The notes: generated from the sequence alone by a model not told the origin. DNA of 64,000 nucleotides from Legionellaceae bacterium (GCA_030148065.1 JASBUC010000063.1:1-64000); one strand, 5' to 3'; shown: positions 7,605 through 17,090, counted from the stretch's first letter. Numbers and translations: made by a program.

Positions 7605-9497
7605 TTGGAAAAGCTAAAAAAACTCTTCCAGTCAAAACCAAGTTCGGAGGTTACTAACTCCCTACTGACTAAACAGCTCATTGCAAAACGTTCCTTGGTT
7701 ATTTTTTCTGTCATGATTATTGGCTGCTTAGTGCTGCTACTAAGAGTTGCCTATTTAGAGATCCTACAGTTTAGCAAGTACCATAAACTCTCTTATAAGA
7801 ATCAAGTCTCCATTAAGCCAGTGACCCCTATTCGAGGCTTAATTTATGATAGGAATGGGCAGTTGCTTGCGCAAAACATCCCCATTTATCACCTTGAAAT
7901 CATCCCAGAGCAAGTCAAAGATCTCGAAGAAACACTCTCTCGATTAAAAGAGCTGCTGCCAAGTCTTAGCAATAGAGAGATTAGTCGCTTTAAAAAGACG
8001 CTAAATCAATATCATAAATTTGAAGCTGTTCCCTTGGTATTAAAACTTACCAAAGAAGAAACCGCTCTCTTTGCCGTCAACAAATACAAGTTTCCAGGCG
8101 TGAATTTAAAACCCTCACTGAACAGAACCTATCCAAAGGGTGAACTCTACGCCCATCTTCTTGGCTATGTAGGCCGAATTAACCCAGAGGAATGGCAAAA
8201 AATAGACCGAAAAAATTACCATGGCACCAATTTTATAGGCAAGCTCGGCATTGAAAAATACTATGAATCGCTCCTTCATGGCAAAATCGGACTAATTGAA
8301 GCTGAAACCGATGCCTCAGGCCGAGTCAAACGAGTCTTCAATTCCATTAAAGCCAATTCAGGCAGCAGCCTCTATCTAACCATTGATACAGAGCTGCAAA
8401 AAGCCTCTCATCAGGCACTTGCTGGGCTTGAAGGCGCAATTGTTGCCATCGATCCCAAAAATGGTGAAGTGCTTGCCATGGTAAGCTACCCTTCCTATCA
8501 ACCGAATGACTTTGTCAATGGCATCAGCCAAGAGAAATACAAAACGCTCATTAGCTCGTCATCTGAACCCTTATTTAATCGTGCCATACGAGGCCAATAC
8601 CCACTGGCTTCAACCATCAAACCGTTTGTCAGTGTTGCCGCCTTAAGTGAAAAGATTATCAGTGAAAATTACGCCGTCTATGATCCAGGCTGGTTTCGCT
8701 TGCCAAATAGTAATCATCTTTATCGCGACTGGAAGCGAAATGGCCATGGCTGGGTTGGGGTCGAGCGCGCCATTGTGGTCTCGTGTGATACTTATTTCTA
8801 TAAACTAGCCGACTTGATGGGGATCAATAAAATAAACGACGTTCTTACCCAGTTTGGTTTTGGCCAAAATACCCACATCGATTTGTTAGAAGAACTACCA
8901 GGCCTAATCCCAACCCCAGCCTGGAAAAAACAGAATAAACAAAAGTCCTGGTTTACGGGAGATACCTTAATCTCGGGCATTGGGCAAGGTTTTATGCTCA
9001 CAACGCCATTACAACTTGCAAAAGCCACGGCTGCATTTGCCAATAAGGGAAAACATTATCGCCCTCATTTGGTTAAGAAAATTTACAACCCAAACACCAA
9101 AGAAACTGAGATCATTACACCGGTTGAGGAATACCCCATCAATTATAAAAAGCAAAGCTGGCAAACCGTCTTTCGAGCTCTAACAGAAGTGATTAGCTCC
9201 CGTGAAGGCACAGGCTTTCGCTTTGGCCGTAACGCCCCATACACGGTGGCTGCAAAAACGGGAACTGCTCAAATCATCAGTCTTCGCAATGCCTCGACCA
9301 AGAATGATTTAATGCCTAAGCACCTACGAGATCACTCTCTCTTTATTGGCTTTGCGCCGGCAGAAGATCCTAAAATAGCCATTGCAGTGGTGATTGAGAA
9401 CGCTAATTTTGCCAGCAGCGTGGCAAGAAAAGTGATGGATAATTATTTACTAAGACCAACGAGTCAACAAAATCATGTACAATCAAAAAAGAGTTGA
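7605..9497 (+). CDS. mrdA: Penicillin-binding protein 2 (peptidoglycan DD-transpeptidase)
   Basis: Class B PBP that cross-links the side wall during rod-shaped growth, working with RodA. One membrane helix lies at about residues 30-50, and the rest is periplasmic: a dimerisation or pedestal domain, then the transpeptidase. The catalytic SxxK is S336-T-I-K339, SCD lies near residue 393, and the KTG triad is 551-553. The start is TTG at 7605, supported by AGGAGA seven bases upstream; no ATG lies nearby. The length of 630 residues is normal for PBP2. It overlaps mrdB by 23 bases. Confidence 0.95.
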   Translation: MEKLKKLFQSKPSSEVTNSLLTKQLIAKRSLVIFSVMIIGCLVLLLRVAYLEILQFSKYHKLSYKNQVSIKPVTPIRGLIYDRNGQLLAQNIPIYHLEIIPEQVKDLEETLSRLKELLPSLSNREISRFKKTLNQYHKFEAVPLVLKLTKEETALFAVNKYKFPGVNLKPSLNRTYPKGELYAHLLGYVGRINPEEWQKIDRKNYHGTNFIGKLGIEKYYESLLHGKIGLIEAETDASGRVKRVFNSIKANSGSSLYLTIDTELQKASHQALAGLEGAIVAIDPKNGEVLAMVSYPSYQPNDFVNGISQEKYKTLISSSSEPLFNRAIRGQYPLASTIKPFVSVAALSEKIISENYAVYDPGWFRLPNSNHLYRDWKRNGHGWVGVERAIVVSCDTYFYKLADLMGINKINDVLTQFGFGQNTHIDLLEELPGLIPTPAWKKQNKQKSWFTGDTLISGIGQGFMLTTPLQLAKATAAFANKGKHYRPHLVKKIYNPNTKETEIITPVEEYPINYKKQSWQTVFRALTEVISSREGTGFRFGRNAPYTVAAKTGTAQIISLRNASTKNDLMPKHLRDHSLFIGFAPAEDPKIAIAVVIENANFASSVARKVMDNYLLRPTSQQNHVQSKKS

Positions 9498-10626
9498 ATT
9501 AGTTAGCCGCAGCGTTTGGCAGAAGACCCGACTTTGCCCCATTCTTCTTTGCCTGATTATCTGTTTAACCTTGTTTGGACTAACCGTTTTATACAGCGCC
9601 TCCGATCAGAGCCAGAGCATACTACTACGACAAAGCATCCGACTGGGAGCCGCCTTTTTAGTGATGATTGCTTTTGCTCAAATTCCTTGTTACCGCTATC
9701 GAAATTGGGCACCTTTCTTTTTTATGGTGGGCTGTGTTCTATTAATTGGCGTCTTACTGGCAGGCAAGATAGGAAAAGGGGCCCAGCGATGGTTGGATCT
9801 AGGCTTTTTTAAGTTTCAACCCTCGGAGCTTATGAAGCTGTTCATGCCCATGTTTTTAGCTTGGTTCTACAGTCAGCAAGCACTTCCTGCAAGGATTGGG
9901 GCTATTATTAAAGGCGCCCTCTTTTTACTGCTACCTTGTCTTATTATTGCAAAACAACCAGATCTTGGTACTGCCATCATGGTCTTTCTCTCTGGCTTTG
10001 TAGTTATTTTCATTAGTGGGATCCGCTATCAATTATTACTTGGGGTTATTTTAGTGACCACGGCACTTACCCCTGTCATATGGCATACGCTGCACGACTA
10101 TCAAAAAGAGCGTGTGTTAACTTTTGTCGATCCAGAGCGTGATCCGCTAGGCAGTGGCTATCATATTATTCAATCTAAAATCGCCATCGGATCGGGTGGC
10201 ATGGCGGGCAAGGGTTGGCTAAATGGCACCCAGTCTAATTTGAACTTTTTGCCAGAGCACACCACTGATTTTATTTTTGCGGTCATCTGTGAAGAGTTTG
10301 GCTTTATTGGCGCCTTTATCACAATCAGTCTGATATTATTAATTTCTTTAAGAGCACTCTACATTTCAATCAGCGCCTATTCCTATTTCCCTAAGTTTTT
10401 AGGAATCGCCATCTCAATGAACTACTTTTTCTCCTCTATTTTTAACATTGGCATGGTTACTGGTCTCTTACCCGTGGTGGGAATTCCGCTACCGCTTGTC
10501 AGTTATGGTGGCTCCTATATGCTAATGATTTTTGCAAGCTTTGGGATCCTCATGTCCATTCATCATGAAAAGAATATGTTTGCAGCCGACAAAAACGGTA
10601 ATTACAGTGGCCTCAAAAGCTTTTGA
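9475..10626 (+). CDS. mrdB: Rod-shape SEDS glycosyltransferase RodA
   Basis: SEDS-family peptidoglycan polymerase that acts with PBP2 in the elongasome. It is a 383-residue protein with about ten membrane helices. SEDS hallmarks are seen: GAQRWLDLGFFKFQPSELMKL, KQPDLGTAI, and LPEHTTDFIFAVICEEFGFIGA. The C-terminal helix contains PLPLVSYGGS. The ATG at 9475 lies within the last codons of mrdA. The 3' end overlaps the convergent dusA by 25 bases. Confidence 0.95.
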   Translation: MYNQKRVELVSRSVWQKTRLCPILLCLIICLTLFGLTVLYSASDQSQSILLRQSIRLGAAFLVMIAFAQIPCYRYRNWAPFFFMVGCVLLIGVLLAGKIGKGAQRWLDLGFFKFQPSELMKLFMPMFLAWFYSQQALPARIGAIIKGALFLLLPCLIIAKQPDLGTAIMVFLSGFVVIFISGIRYQLLLGVILVTTALTPVIWHTLHDYQKERVLTFVDPERDPLGSGYHIIQSKIAIGSGGMAGKGWLNGTQSNLNFLPEHTTDFIFAVICEEFGFIGAFITISLILLISLRALYISISAYSYFPKFLGIAISMNYFFSSIFNIGMVTGLLPVVGIPLPLVSYGGSYMLMIFASFGILMSIHHEKNMFAADKNGNYSGLKSF

Positions 10627-11555
10627 TACTCATTGATTGGATCATCTGAATTTGCAACTTGGGAGAGTCTTTGTTTGAATTTTTTAGCGCCAGCTTCGCC
10701 AAAATAAAGCCCCTGCAATGGCTTTAATAACACGTTCAAATTTTGTTTATTCTCATACTCAGCTTTTAAATAGGGAAAGTAGCTCTCTAGAAGAGAGAGA
10801 CGACTCACAGACTTTGTGCTTTTACCTAAGACAAGATCTGCCTTTGAAAAATAAAAAGGATCTTGTGTGGCCTTTCGACCAAACATTAACCCATCTAAAG
10901 AATTAAAGGTCTCTAACTGCAAAAAGCTCTCTAGGCCGCCATTTAAAATGACCTCAATCTCATTACATGTTTCTTTCAACCTTAGTACACGAGGGTAGTT
11001 TAAGGGTGGAATGCTCCGGTTTTCTTTAGGGCTTAGCCCTTTTAAGTAGGCAATTCTTGCATGCACGATAAAGGTTTTACAACCTGCCTGCACAAGGCTA
11101 TCTATAAAATCAAAAAAATATTGATCGCTGTCAAATTCATCCACTCCTATTCGACATTTGACCGTCACAGGGATCTTATCACTGGCATCAAGCATTGCTT
11201 TAAAACAATCACTAGCAAGCCGTTTATCTTTCATTAAAACAGCCCCAAACGCCCCTTCTTGCACTCTCGGGCTGGGACACCCCAAATTTAAGTTCACTTC
11301 AGAAAAACCAGCCTTTTCAAGAGAGACCACGCACGTTGCTAAGTCCTTAGGCACGCTGCCGCCTAATTGAAAAGCAACGGGCAACTCTTGACTGGAATAA
11401 GCGGTTAAAGAGGGTTTTGATGAGTAAAGGAGGGCATTGCTTGTCACCATCTCGGTATATAGCAAAGCATGCTGGGTCATCAACCTAAAGAAATAACGAA
11501 AATGCCGATGCGTGTAGTCAATCATCGGGGCAATGGAGAGTCTTCTATCTATCAT
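10602..11555 (-). CDS. dusA: tRNA-dihydrouridine synthase DusA
   Basis: FMN enzyme that reduces uridines 20/20a in the tRNA D-loop. The N-terminus RLSIAPMIDYTHRHFRYFFR is diagnostic of the DusA branch. NLNLGCPSPRVQEGAFGAVLM carries the catalytic Cys that protonates the base. VKCRIGVDEFDSDQYFFDFI and ILNGGLES with GLMFGRKA give the FMN phosphate site. The length of 317 residues fits the family. It starts inside the end of recJ (11 bases of overlap), so the two are probably co-transcribed. Confidence 0.94.
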   Translation of the reverse strand: MIDRRLSIAPMIDYTHRHFRYFFRLMTQHALLYTEMVTSNALLYSSKPSLTAYSSQELPVAFQLGGSVPKDLATCVVSLEKAGFSEVNLNLGCPSPRVQEGAFGAVLMKDKRLASDCFKAMLDASDKIPVTVKCRIGVDEFDSDQYFFDFIDSLVQAGCKTFIVHARIAYLKGLSPKENRSIPPLNYPRVLRLKETCNEIEVILNGGLESFLQLETFNSLDGLMFGRKATQDPFYFSKADLVLGKSTKSVSRLSLLESYFPYLKAEYENKQNLNVLLKPLQGLYFGEAGAKKFKQRLSQVANSDDPINEYQKLLRPL

Positions 11556-13278
11556 GTTCTGGCTCTAAATGTTCAACCATTAGTTGCACGTTCTCACGAC
11601 CTAAGTATCGATTAATGTCTAATTTATAGGCTGCGTGAACTTTTCTGCAGTGGTGATTAGGCCACTCTTTTAAATCAACGTTGAAATAAATGCCATCCAC
11701 TATGCAGTCAGACTCTTCAACTCGCAAGCTTAGTTTAAGGTGGTTTTGTCCTACAATTCTCTGAGAGACCATCTCAAACACATTATCAAAAATAGGTTGC
11801 TCAAACTGAGATCCCCAAGGGCCAGAGCGTTCAATCAATTTTGCAAATTCTAAGCTAAAATCTCTAGGGCTTAGGGCGCCATCACTTAAAATTTGGCTAA
11901 CACAGTCTTTCTCATTTAATACTTTAGAAAGCTCTTTTTCAAACGCCTCTCGAAAGGGTTGGAAGTTCTCTGGTTTCAGACTTAAGCCTGCAGCCATGGC
12001 ATGCCCACCAAATTTAATGATTAAACCAGGATGAGTGGTTGCCACATCACTTAACACATCTCGAATATTAATGCCCATGATTGAGCGAGCACTACCCTTT
12101 AATTCTTGCTTGTCTTCACTGGCTGCAAAGACAATAACAGGTCGAGAATATGTCTCTTTTAAACGGCCAGCCACAATGCCAATCACCCCTTGATGCCAAC
12201 TCTCATCAAATAAACAAAGTCCAACTGGCAAATGTTTGTTATCGAGTTTTAAATTGGCAATGACCTTAAAAGCCCCCTCTTTCATCTCTTGTTCTATCTC
12301 TTTGCGCTCTTGATTTAATAAGTCTAAACGCATGGCCATTTCTTTTGCTGACTTTTCACTGTGGCTTAAGAGACAGGCAATGCCCAAAGACATGTCATCT
12401 AAGCGACCAGCGGCATTGAGCCTTGGCCCAACGGCAAATCCTAAATCTTGCGCTTTTAAAAATTGTCGATCTCGCTTGGCATTGGCAAACAGCGCCTTAA
12501 TGCCTGCTCGCACTTCCCCTTGCCTGATTCGTCTTAAGCCCTGCTCAACTAAAATTCTATTATTCTTATCAAGCGGCACCACGTCTGCTACTGTGCCAAG
12601 GGCAACCAAATCAAGAAAGCACCCCATGTTTGGTATTGCTTGATTGCGCTCTTCAAAAAAATGCGCCTCTTTCAAACTCGCCCGCACAGAAGCCATTAAA
12701 TAGAAAATCACCCCAACGCCTGCAATCGATTTTGAGGGAAAGGCACATCCTCGCTGATTGGGATTTACAATGGCATAAGCATCAGGTACCTCATCCCCTG
12801 GAAGATGGTGATCGGTAACCACCACATCCATCCCTAATTCATTGGCACGTCGCACCCCATCGATGCTGGAAATACCATTATCCACCGTAATCAATAAGTC
12901 GGGTGATTTGGTCTTTGCCACCTCAACAATTTCAGGCGATAGACCATAGCCAAAATTAAATCGGTTGGGCACTAAAAAATCAACTTTCTCAGCCCCAAAA
13001 GCTCGAAGAGCGCTAACAGCTAATGAGGTAGAGGTTGCACCATCAGCATCAAAATCCCCGATGATTAAAATGCTTTGCTGCGCCTTTATTGCCTCAACCA
13101 CACGCTGAGTGGCTTTTTCAATGCCGAGTAACTCTTTAAAATGCAATAAACTGTTTAGGGAAATGTCTAAATCTTCTTGCCGCGTTATGCCACGCGAGGC
13201 ATAAATGTTCATCAATCGCTTATCCACACCTGTTAGCGTAGAACTCGCAGTAACGTTTCTCCGTACTATTTTTTTCAT
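11545..13278 (-). CDS. recJ: Single-strand-specific 5'-3' exonuclease RecJ
   Basis: Acts in RecF-pathway recombination and mismatch repair. The DHH phosphoesterase motifs are present: IGDFDADGATSTSLAV, VDNGISS, VVTDHHLPGD and ALGTVADVVPL. The DHHA1 domain has KFGGHAMAAGLSL, and an OB-like nucleic-acid domain closes the protein. The ATG at 13278 is preferred because TAGGAA lies six bases upstream; an in-frame start ten codons earlier has no such site. The protein is 577 residues. Confidence 0.95.
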   Translation of the reverse strand: MKKIVRRNVTASSTLTGVDKRLMNIYASRGITRQEDLDISLNSLLHFKELLGIEKATQRVVEAIKAQQSILIIGDFDADGATSTSLAVSALRAFGAEKVDFLVPNRFNFGYGLSPEIVEVAKTKSPDLLITVDNGISSIDGVRRANELGMDVVVTDHHLPGDEVPDAYAIVNPNQRGCAFPSKSIAGVGVIFYLMASVRASLKEAHFFEERNQAIPNMGCFLDLVALGTVADVVPLDKNNRILVEQGLRRIRQGEVRAGIKALFANAKRDRQFLKAQDLGFAVGPRLNAAGRLDDMSLGIACLLSHSEKSAKEMAMRLDLLNQERKEIEQEMKEGAFKVIANLKLDNKHLPVGLCLFDESWHQGVIGIVAGRLKETYSRPVIVFAASEDKQELKGSARSIMGINIRDVLSDVATTHPGLIIKFGGHAMAAGLSLKPENFQPFREAFEKELSKVLNEKDCVSQILSDGALSPRDFSLEFAKLIERSGPWGSQFEQPIFDNVFEMVSQRIVGQNHLKLSLRVEESDCIVDGIYFNVDLKEWPNHHCRKVHAAYKLDINRYLGRENVQLMVEHLEPEHDR

Positions 13279-13338
13279 GATTGTTCCTAGCGGTTGAAAT
13301 TTATACACAAAATACTAATTCTTCCAAGTAGTTTGAGT

Positions 13339-14160
13339 CTATTTTTTTTGCCAAATCCCATTCTGCGCATGAATCAGTAGGCGCTGTTTTGCAGGGAGCA
13401 TTGATTCAATGCTTGTCAAATCTTGCCGATTCCTTAAAAAAACAAAGGGGTCTTTGATTTTTTTAAGTGATTTGATAGTTAGCGACGATAAAGAGTCAAC
13501 TCTAAGACCACATTCTCTTGCAAAGACGAAAAGCGCCTCATCGTCACAAAAAAGAGCTTGTCTTGCGCTTGACTGCAGGTGGGTGGGCGCACTGGTGTTT
13601 GCCCAAGTCCATAGAGCATTGTAAGGAGCGCTTTCTAAGTTTCCATCACGGGACAAGCTTAAATTGCTTAAAAGTAGTTGCAACTCATTAAGACGCTTAA
13701 ACCACGGTGCGACACCGTCATTTTCCTGCATAAATGACGTAAGGCCCACGCCTTGCAAACGATAGAGACTTACGTTCGGCGTTGAAATGTCATCGCGCTT
13801 AATTCTAAAGTGCGGCAAGCTTGCCTTTTCAAGTGCAAATCCTTGTTCACTAAAGTAGGGCTTAATTGCCTTAAAAATTTCTAGGTATTGAGACTCACTG
13901 AGCGTTTCTTTCGAGGCAATCTCATGTAGATGCACATCATTATGACTAGCGCTTAAGGTCACTGGTGTTAGCAAAGAGCCTGGGCTCTTTAATAAGCCTT
14001 GCGTGAACATCTGATAAAAGCATGGGAGCTCAGAAAGCTCTAACGCTTCAAATAAGGCAAGAAAGGCAGACCCTTGCGGGCGTGCCTTCACACACTGATA
14101 CGAGTCATCTTCAAGTGCGCCCTGCAAAAATAGCTTAATTGTTTTTCTAGAAAACAGCAT
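13339..14160 (-). CDS. RpfE-like protein (annotated in relatives as phosphoglycerate mutase-like)
   Basis: A 273-residue protein of uncertain function. Its ESAPYNALWTWAN segment resembles the PxNSLWFWGGG motif of a family found next to recJ in beta- and gammaproteobacteria, including RpfE of Xanthomonas. The family is sometimes labelled 2,3-bisphosphoglycerate-independent phosphoglycerate mutase, but I see none of that enzyme's metal-binding motifs here. Gene order supports the match: recJ follows directly. Its ATG overlaps the alaC stop (ATGA), indicating coupling. No membrane segment or signal peptide is visible. Confidence 0.5.
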   Translation of the reverse strand: MLFSRKTIKLFLQGALEDDSYQCVKARPQGSAFLALFEALELSELPCFYQMFTQGLLKSPGSLLTPVTLSASHNDVHLHEIASKETLSESQYLEIFKAIKPYFSEQGFALEKASLPHFRIKRDDISTPNVSLYRLQGVGLTSFMQENDGVAPWFKRLNELQLLLSNLSLSRDGNLESAPYNALWTWANTSAPTHLQSSARQALFCDDEALFVFARECGLRVDSLSSLTIKSLKKIKDPFVFLRNRQDLTSIESMLPAKQRLLIHAQNGIWQKK

Positions 14161-15341
14161 CAGCAGTGACTTTTTTGAAAGAGTTGTCGTAGATTTCTAA
14201 TTGCTTGGCGAGTTCTCGCTTCATTTTCTATCAAGCCAAAACGTACGTACTCATCACCATAACTGCCAAAACCAATGCCAGGTGCTACGGCAACTTCTGC
14301 GTCATTCATTAAAAATTTAGCAAAAGATAACGAGCCCATCTCACGAAATTGCTCTGGAATTTTTGCCCAGACAAACATGGTTGCTTTCGGGCTTTCAACT
14401 TGCCAGCCAATGCTGTTTAAGCCTTGACATAACACGTCTCGCCTTTTTCGGTAAAGCTCGGTGATGTCTTTCACACACTCTTGAGAGCCTTCAAGCGCAG
14501 TAATTGCGGCTACTTGAATGGGAGTAAAGGTGCCGTAATCCATGTAGGACTTTAAATGTGATAGGGCTTTAACCAGCTTTTCATTGCCACAAACAAAGCC
14601 AACTCGCCAGCCTGGCATGTTATAACTTTTTGATAAAGAATACGTCTCTACTGCCAATTCCCGCGCCCCTTTTACTTGTAAAATAGACGGTGGTTGATAG
14701 CCATCAAAGGCAATGTCGGCATATGCAAAATCGTGGATAACCCAAATCTGATATTTTTTTGCCAAGGCAATAATTTTTTCAAAAAATGGTAATTCAACGC
14801 ACATGGCCGTTGGGTTTGCAGGAAAATTTAACACTAAGACTTTAGGTCTTGGCTTTACATCAATAAGTGAACGCTCGAGATCCGCTAAAAACACTTCTTC
14901 CTCTTCAATGGAGAGGTATTGAATGCTGGCACCTGCAATGGCAAATCCATAGATGTGAATTGGGTAGCTAGGATTGGGAACAAGAGCTGTGTCGCCAGGC
15001 TCGGTCATTGCGAGTGCCAAATGAGACAACCCTTCTTTTGAGCCAATGGTTACAATCACTTCTCTGTCTTCAGAGAGTTCAACGCCAAAACGGTTTTGAT
15101 ACCAGTTTTTCATTGCAAGTCGTAATCTTGGGATCCCGCGTGAAGCAGAATAGCGGTGAGTGTCACCACGTTGGGCTGTTTCACATAATTTATCAACAAT
15201 GTGTGTGGGCGTTGCTCTGTCAGGATTGCCCATCCCAAAATCAATAATGTCGCGTCCAGCGTGCCTTAAGTCCATTTTAAGAGTGTTTACTTCGTTAAAC
15301 ATGTAACTCGGCAGACGCTTTAAGCGCGAAAATTCTTGCAT
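14160..15341 (-). CDS. alaC: PLP-dependent aminotransferase AlaC
   Basis: Class I/II aminotransferase that makes alanine from pyruvate with glutamate as donor. The protein has 393 residues. The N-terminus FSRLKRLPSYMFNEVNTLKMDLRHAGRDIIDFGMGNPD matches the AlaC (YfdZ) group. The PLP lysine is in YSLSKSYNMPGWRVGFVCG; NPANPTA-like FPANPTAM and the C-terminal RFGLIENEARTRQAIRNL complete the fold. Its promoter region is shared with the divergent Mth938-like gene. Confidence 0.88.
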   Translation of the reverse strand: MQEFSRLKRLPSYMFNEVNTLKMDLRHAGRDIIDFGMGNPDRATPTHIVDKLCETAQRGDTHRYSASRGIPRLRLAMKNWYQNRFGVELSEDREVIVTIGSKEGLSHLALAMTEPGDTALVPNPSYPIHIYGFAIAGASIQYLSIEEEEVFLADLERSLIDVKPRPKVLVLNFPANPTAMCVELPFFEKIIALAKKYQIWVIHDFAYADIAFDGYQPPSILQVKGARELAVETYSLSKSYNMPGWRVGFVCGNEKLVKALSHLKSYMDYGTFTPIQVAAITALEGSQECVKDITELYRKRRDVLCQGLNSIGWQVESPKATMFVWAKIPEQFREMGSLSFAKFLMNDAEVAVAPGIGFGSYGDEYVRFGLIENEARTRQAIRNLRQLFQKSHC

Positions 15342-15405
15342 GATGATTCCTAATAATTTGGTTTTATGGACCGTTTTGTCGATGTTTAAACCTAAAGCGT
15401 GCCCA

Positions 15406-15441
15406 GAGGGTGCATAATGAATTAGCTTGGGTATAATTGCA
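15406..15441 (+). promoter_or_regulatory. Promoter box, GGGTATAAT type, before the Mth938-like gene
   Basis: TTGGGTATAAT, with TATAAT at 15432-15437, lies 35 bases before the ATG at 15473. The preceding GAATTAG resembles the GAACTAG before the same box at 41118. GTGCA (15409-15413) and TGCAC (15438-15442) frame it, as in the rsfS promoter palindrome. Confidence 0.5.
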
Positions 15442-15472
15442 CTCAGTTTGCGCTAGGATAACACGAATAACG

Positions 15473-15838
15473 ATGAAATTAACCTTAGAAAATGATCATC
15501 CTATGTACATCAGCCATTATCAAGCTGATCACATAAAGTTAAATGACAAAGCCCTTTCTCATTCACTGATCATCACCCCGAAAGAGCATCAGCCTTGGCC
15601 TGTGACAAGCATTAACTCTCTCACTCTTGATGATTTTAAGCCTTTTTCAGAAGCAGAAGTTATTTTATTGGCAAGCGACTGTGGCAGTCGAGAGCTTGCA
15701 GCCGCCATTCCCTGCCATTTTGCCAAACGAGGGGTCGGTATTGAGATAATGTCGCTAGGCGCCCTTTGTCGAACCTTTAATCTTTTGGTTCAAGAAGGAA
15801 GGTGCGTGGTCGCAGGGTTGATATTCTCAGAGAGTTGA
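15473..15838 (+). CDS. Mth938-like domain protein (DUF498)
   Basis: A 121-residue protein of the Mth938/Xcc1710-like family, related to mitochondrial complex I assembly factor NDUFAF3. The typical pattern is seen: NDKALSHSLIITPKEHQPWPV, then EAEVILLASDCGSRELAA and IEIMSLGALCRTFNLLVQEGRCVVAGLIF. Its biochemical role in bacteria is not established. The ATG at 15473 is chosen because an in-frame TTG at 15437 would overlap the -10 box. The 3' end overlaps convergent cvpA by 49 bases, so one gene's transcription may interfere with the other. Confidence 0.75.
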   Translation: MKLTLENDHPMYISHYQADHIKLNDKALSHSLIITPKEHQPWPVTSINSLTLDDFKPFSEAEVILLASDCGSRELAAAIPCHFAKRGVGIEIMSLGALCRTFNLLVQEGRCVVAGLIFSES

Positions 15839-16371
15839 ATCGCAACCTGTTCGGCCATGGCCTTCTCTTCTGTATAGTCGTTTTCAAAATGCTTTAGATT
15901 CGATGGCACATAATGATCAAGCCAGGCCATCAATGGTTTGAATTCAGGGACCAACTTTGACTTTTTCCACCACGATTGGTCTTGAAAGGAGGTTAAGCTC
16001 ACCACCAGTAATAACAGTGAGGTCACAAGCACCCCTCTTGCAAATCCAAAGAGCACACCAAGAATGCGGTCTGTGCCACCAAAGCCTGTGCTTTTGACCA
16101 AGGCTCCAATGAAAAAATTGACCAGCGCCCCTAAGATTAAGACGCATATAAAAATACCAGCAAAGGCTAATAAATAGCGTAAAGGCTCACTGCTCACGTA
16201 ATGCGATAATAAAGAGGCGGTTAATTCAGAAAATAACACTGACAGCCAGATGGCCAGCCCCCATGTAATAATGGAAATGGTTTCTTTAACAAACCCTCGA
16301 AATAAACTGATAATAACCGATAAACCAACCAGCCCTATGATTGTATAATCAACCCAATTTAACTCGACCAT
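15790..16371 (-). CDS. cvpA: CvpA family membrane protein
   Basis: Inner-membrane protein of the colicin V production family; in other bacteria it is needed for envelope integrity and resistance to bile-like stress. Four membrane helices lie in residues 8-125, with the conserved NWVDYTIIGLVGLSVIISLFRGF start and GGTDRILGVLFGFARGVLV. The charged C-terminal tail is cytoplasmic or periplasmic. Its start overlaps the dedD-like gene by 13 bases. In most relatives purF follows cvpA; here a convergent gene does. Confidence 0.9.
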   Translation of the reverse strand: MVELNWVDYTIIGLVGLSVIISLFRGFVKETISIITWGLAIWLSVLFSELTASLLSHYVSSEPLRYLLAFAGIFICVLILGALVNFFIGALVKSTGFGGTDRILGVLFGFARGVLVTSLLLLVVSLTSFQDQSWWKKSKLVPEFKPLMAWLDHYVPSNLKHFENDYTEEKAMAEQVAIQLSENINPATTHLPS

Positions 16372-17090
16372 TTACGCACCACCAATCCCTTTAATTGTGT
16401 TTTAGTTAATAATTGTTTCTTTAAATTTTCCGCTTCTGCTTTGTTATTAAGCTCGCCCACAAACACAAAGGTGATTTTTTCCCTATCCACATTTGTTTTT
16501 GAGCGCATGAACGTTTTGTGTCCTAATTTCTGCAAAGACTTGTGTAAGTTCATCGCATTATTTTGATCTTTGAAAGCCGCAAGCCTAACAGTATAGAGTT
16601 GATTTGGTCTTACAACTTTCTTTTTAGTAAGAGTAAGGCGCTTTATTTGTTTTGGTTTTTGACTAACTTTTTTTGCGGCCTTTGCCTTAATTGATACTTT
16701 TTTTACAGGATAGGATTTACTTTGAGTGTTGTTGGTTGTACTGGCAAGCTTAACTGTCTCAGTCGTTGGCTTTTCTTCAGCCACTCTCTCAACTGGAGGG
16801 GGGCTTAATTGTTCCTTCTCAATTGGAATGAATTTGCTCTCCTCAAGAGTACTTAGACGACTTTCAGATTCATTGATCGAAACATGCGCAACCGGCAAGG
16901 GTTTTTGCCAATCTTCGCTCTCATTATCAGCTAGCTGTTCACTAACTGCGGCAGTGGGATGATAAAAAGGAACCTTTTGATTTTCAGCCAAGACTATGGC
17001 TCTTTGCTTTAATAAAATGGGCAAAAGTAAGGCAATAAAGCATAAGATTACCACCCCTCCAATAATTCTATATCGTATAGTCTCATCCAC
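16359..17090 (-). CDS. dedD: SPOR-domain protein, DedD-like
   Basis: Septal peptidoglycan-binding protein. It has a short cytoplasmic start, one membrane helix at about residues 9-27, a low-complexity Pro/Lys/Glu linker, and a C-terminal SPOR domain (about 164-243) beginning LYTVRLAAFKDQNNAMNLHKSLQKLG. SPOR domains bind denuded glycan at the division site. The position between folC and cvpA is the classic dedD location. It overlaps folC by 8 bases. Confidence 0.85.
   Translation of the reverse strand: MDETIRYRIIGGVVILCFIALLLPILLKQRAIVLAENQKVPFYHPTAAVSEQLADNESEDWQKPLPVAHVSINESESRLSTLEESKFIPIEKEQLSPPPVERVAEEKPTTETVKLASTTNNTQSKSYPVKKVSIKAKAAKKVSQKPKQIKRLTLTKKKVVRPNQLYTVRLAAFKDQNNAMNLHKSLQKLGHKTFMRSKTNVDREKITFVFVGELNNKAEAENLKKQLLTKTQLKGLVVRKWSS

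Noticed and set aside
15437-15472. TTG start for the Mth938-like gene
   Set aside because: It overlaps the TATAAT box; the ATG at 15473 fits both the box and the protein family.
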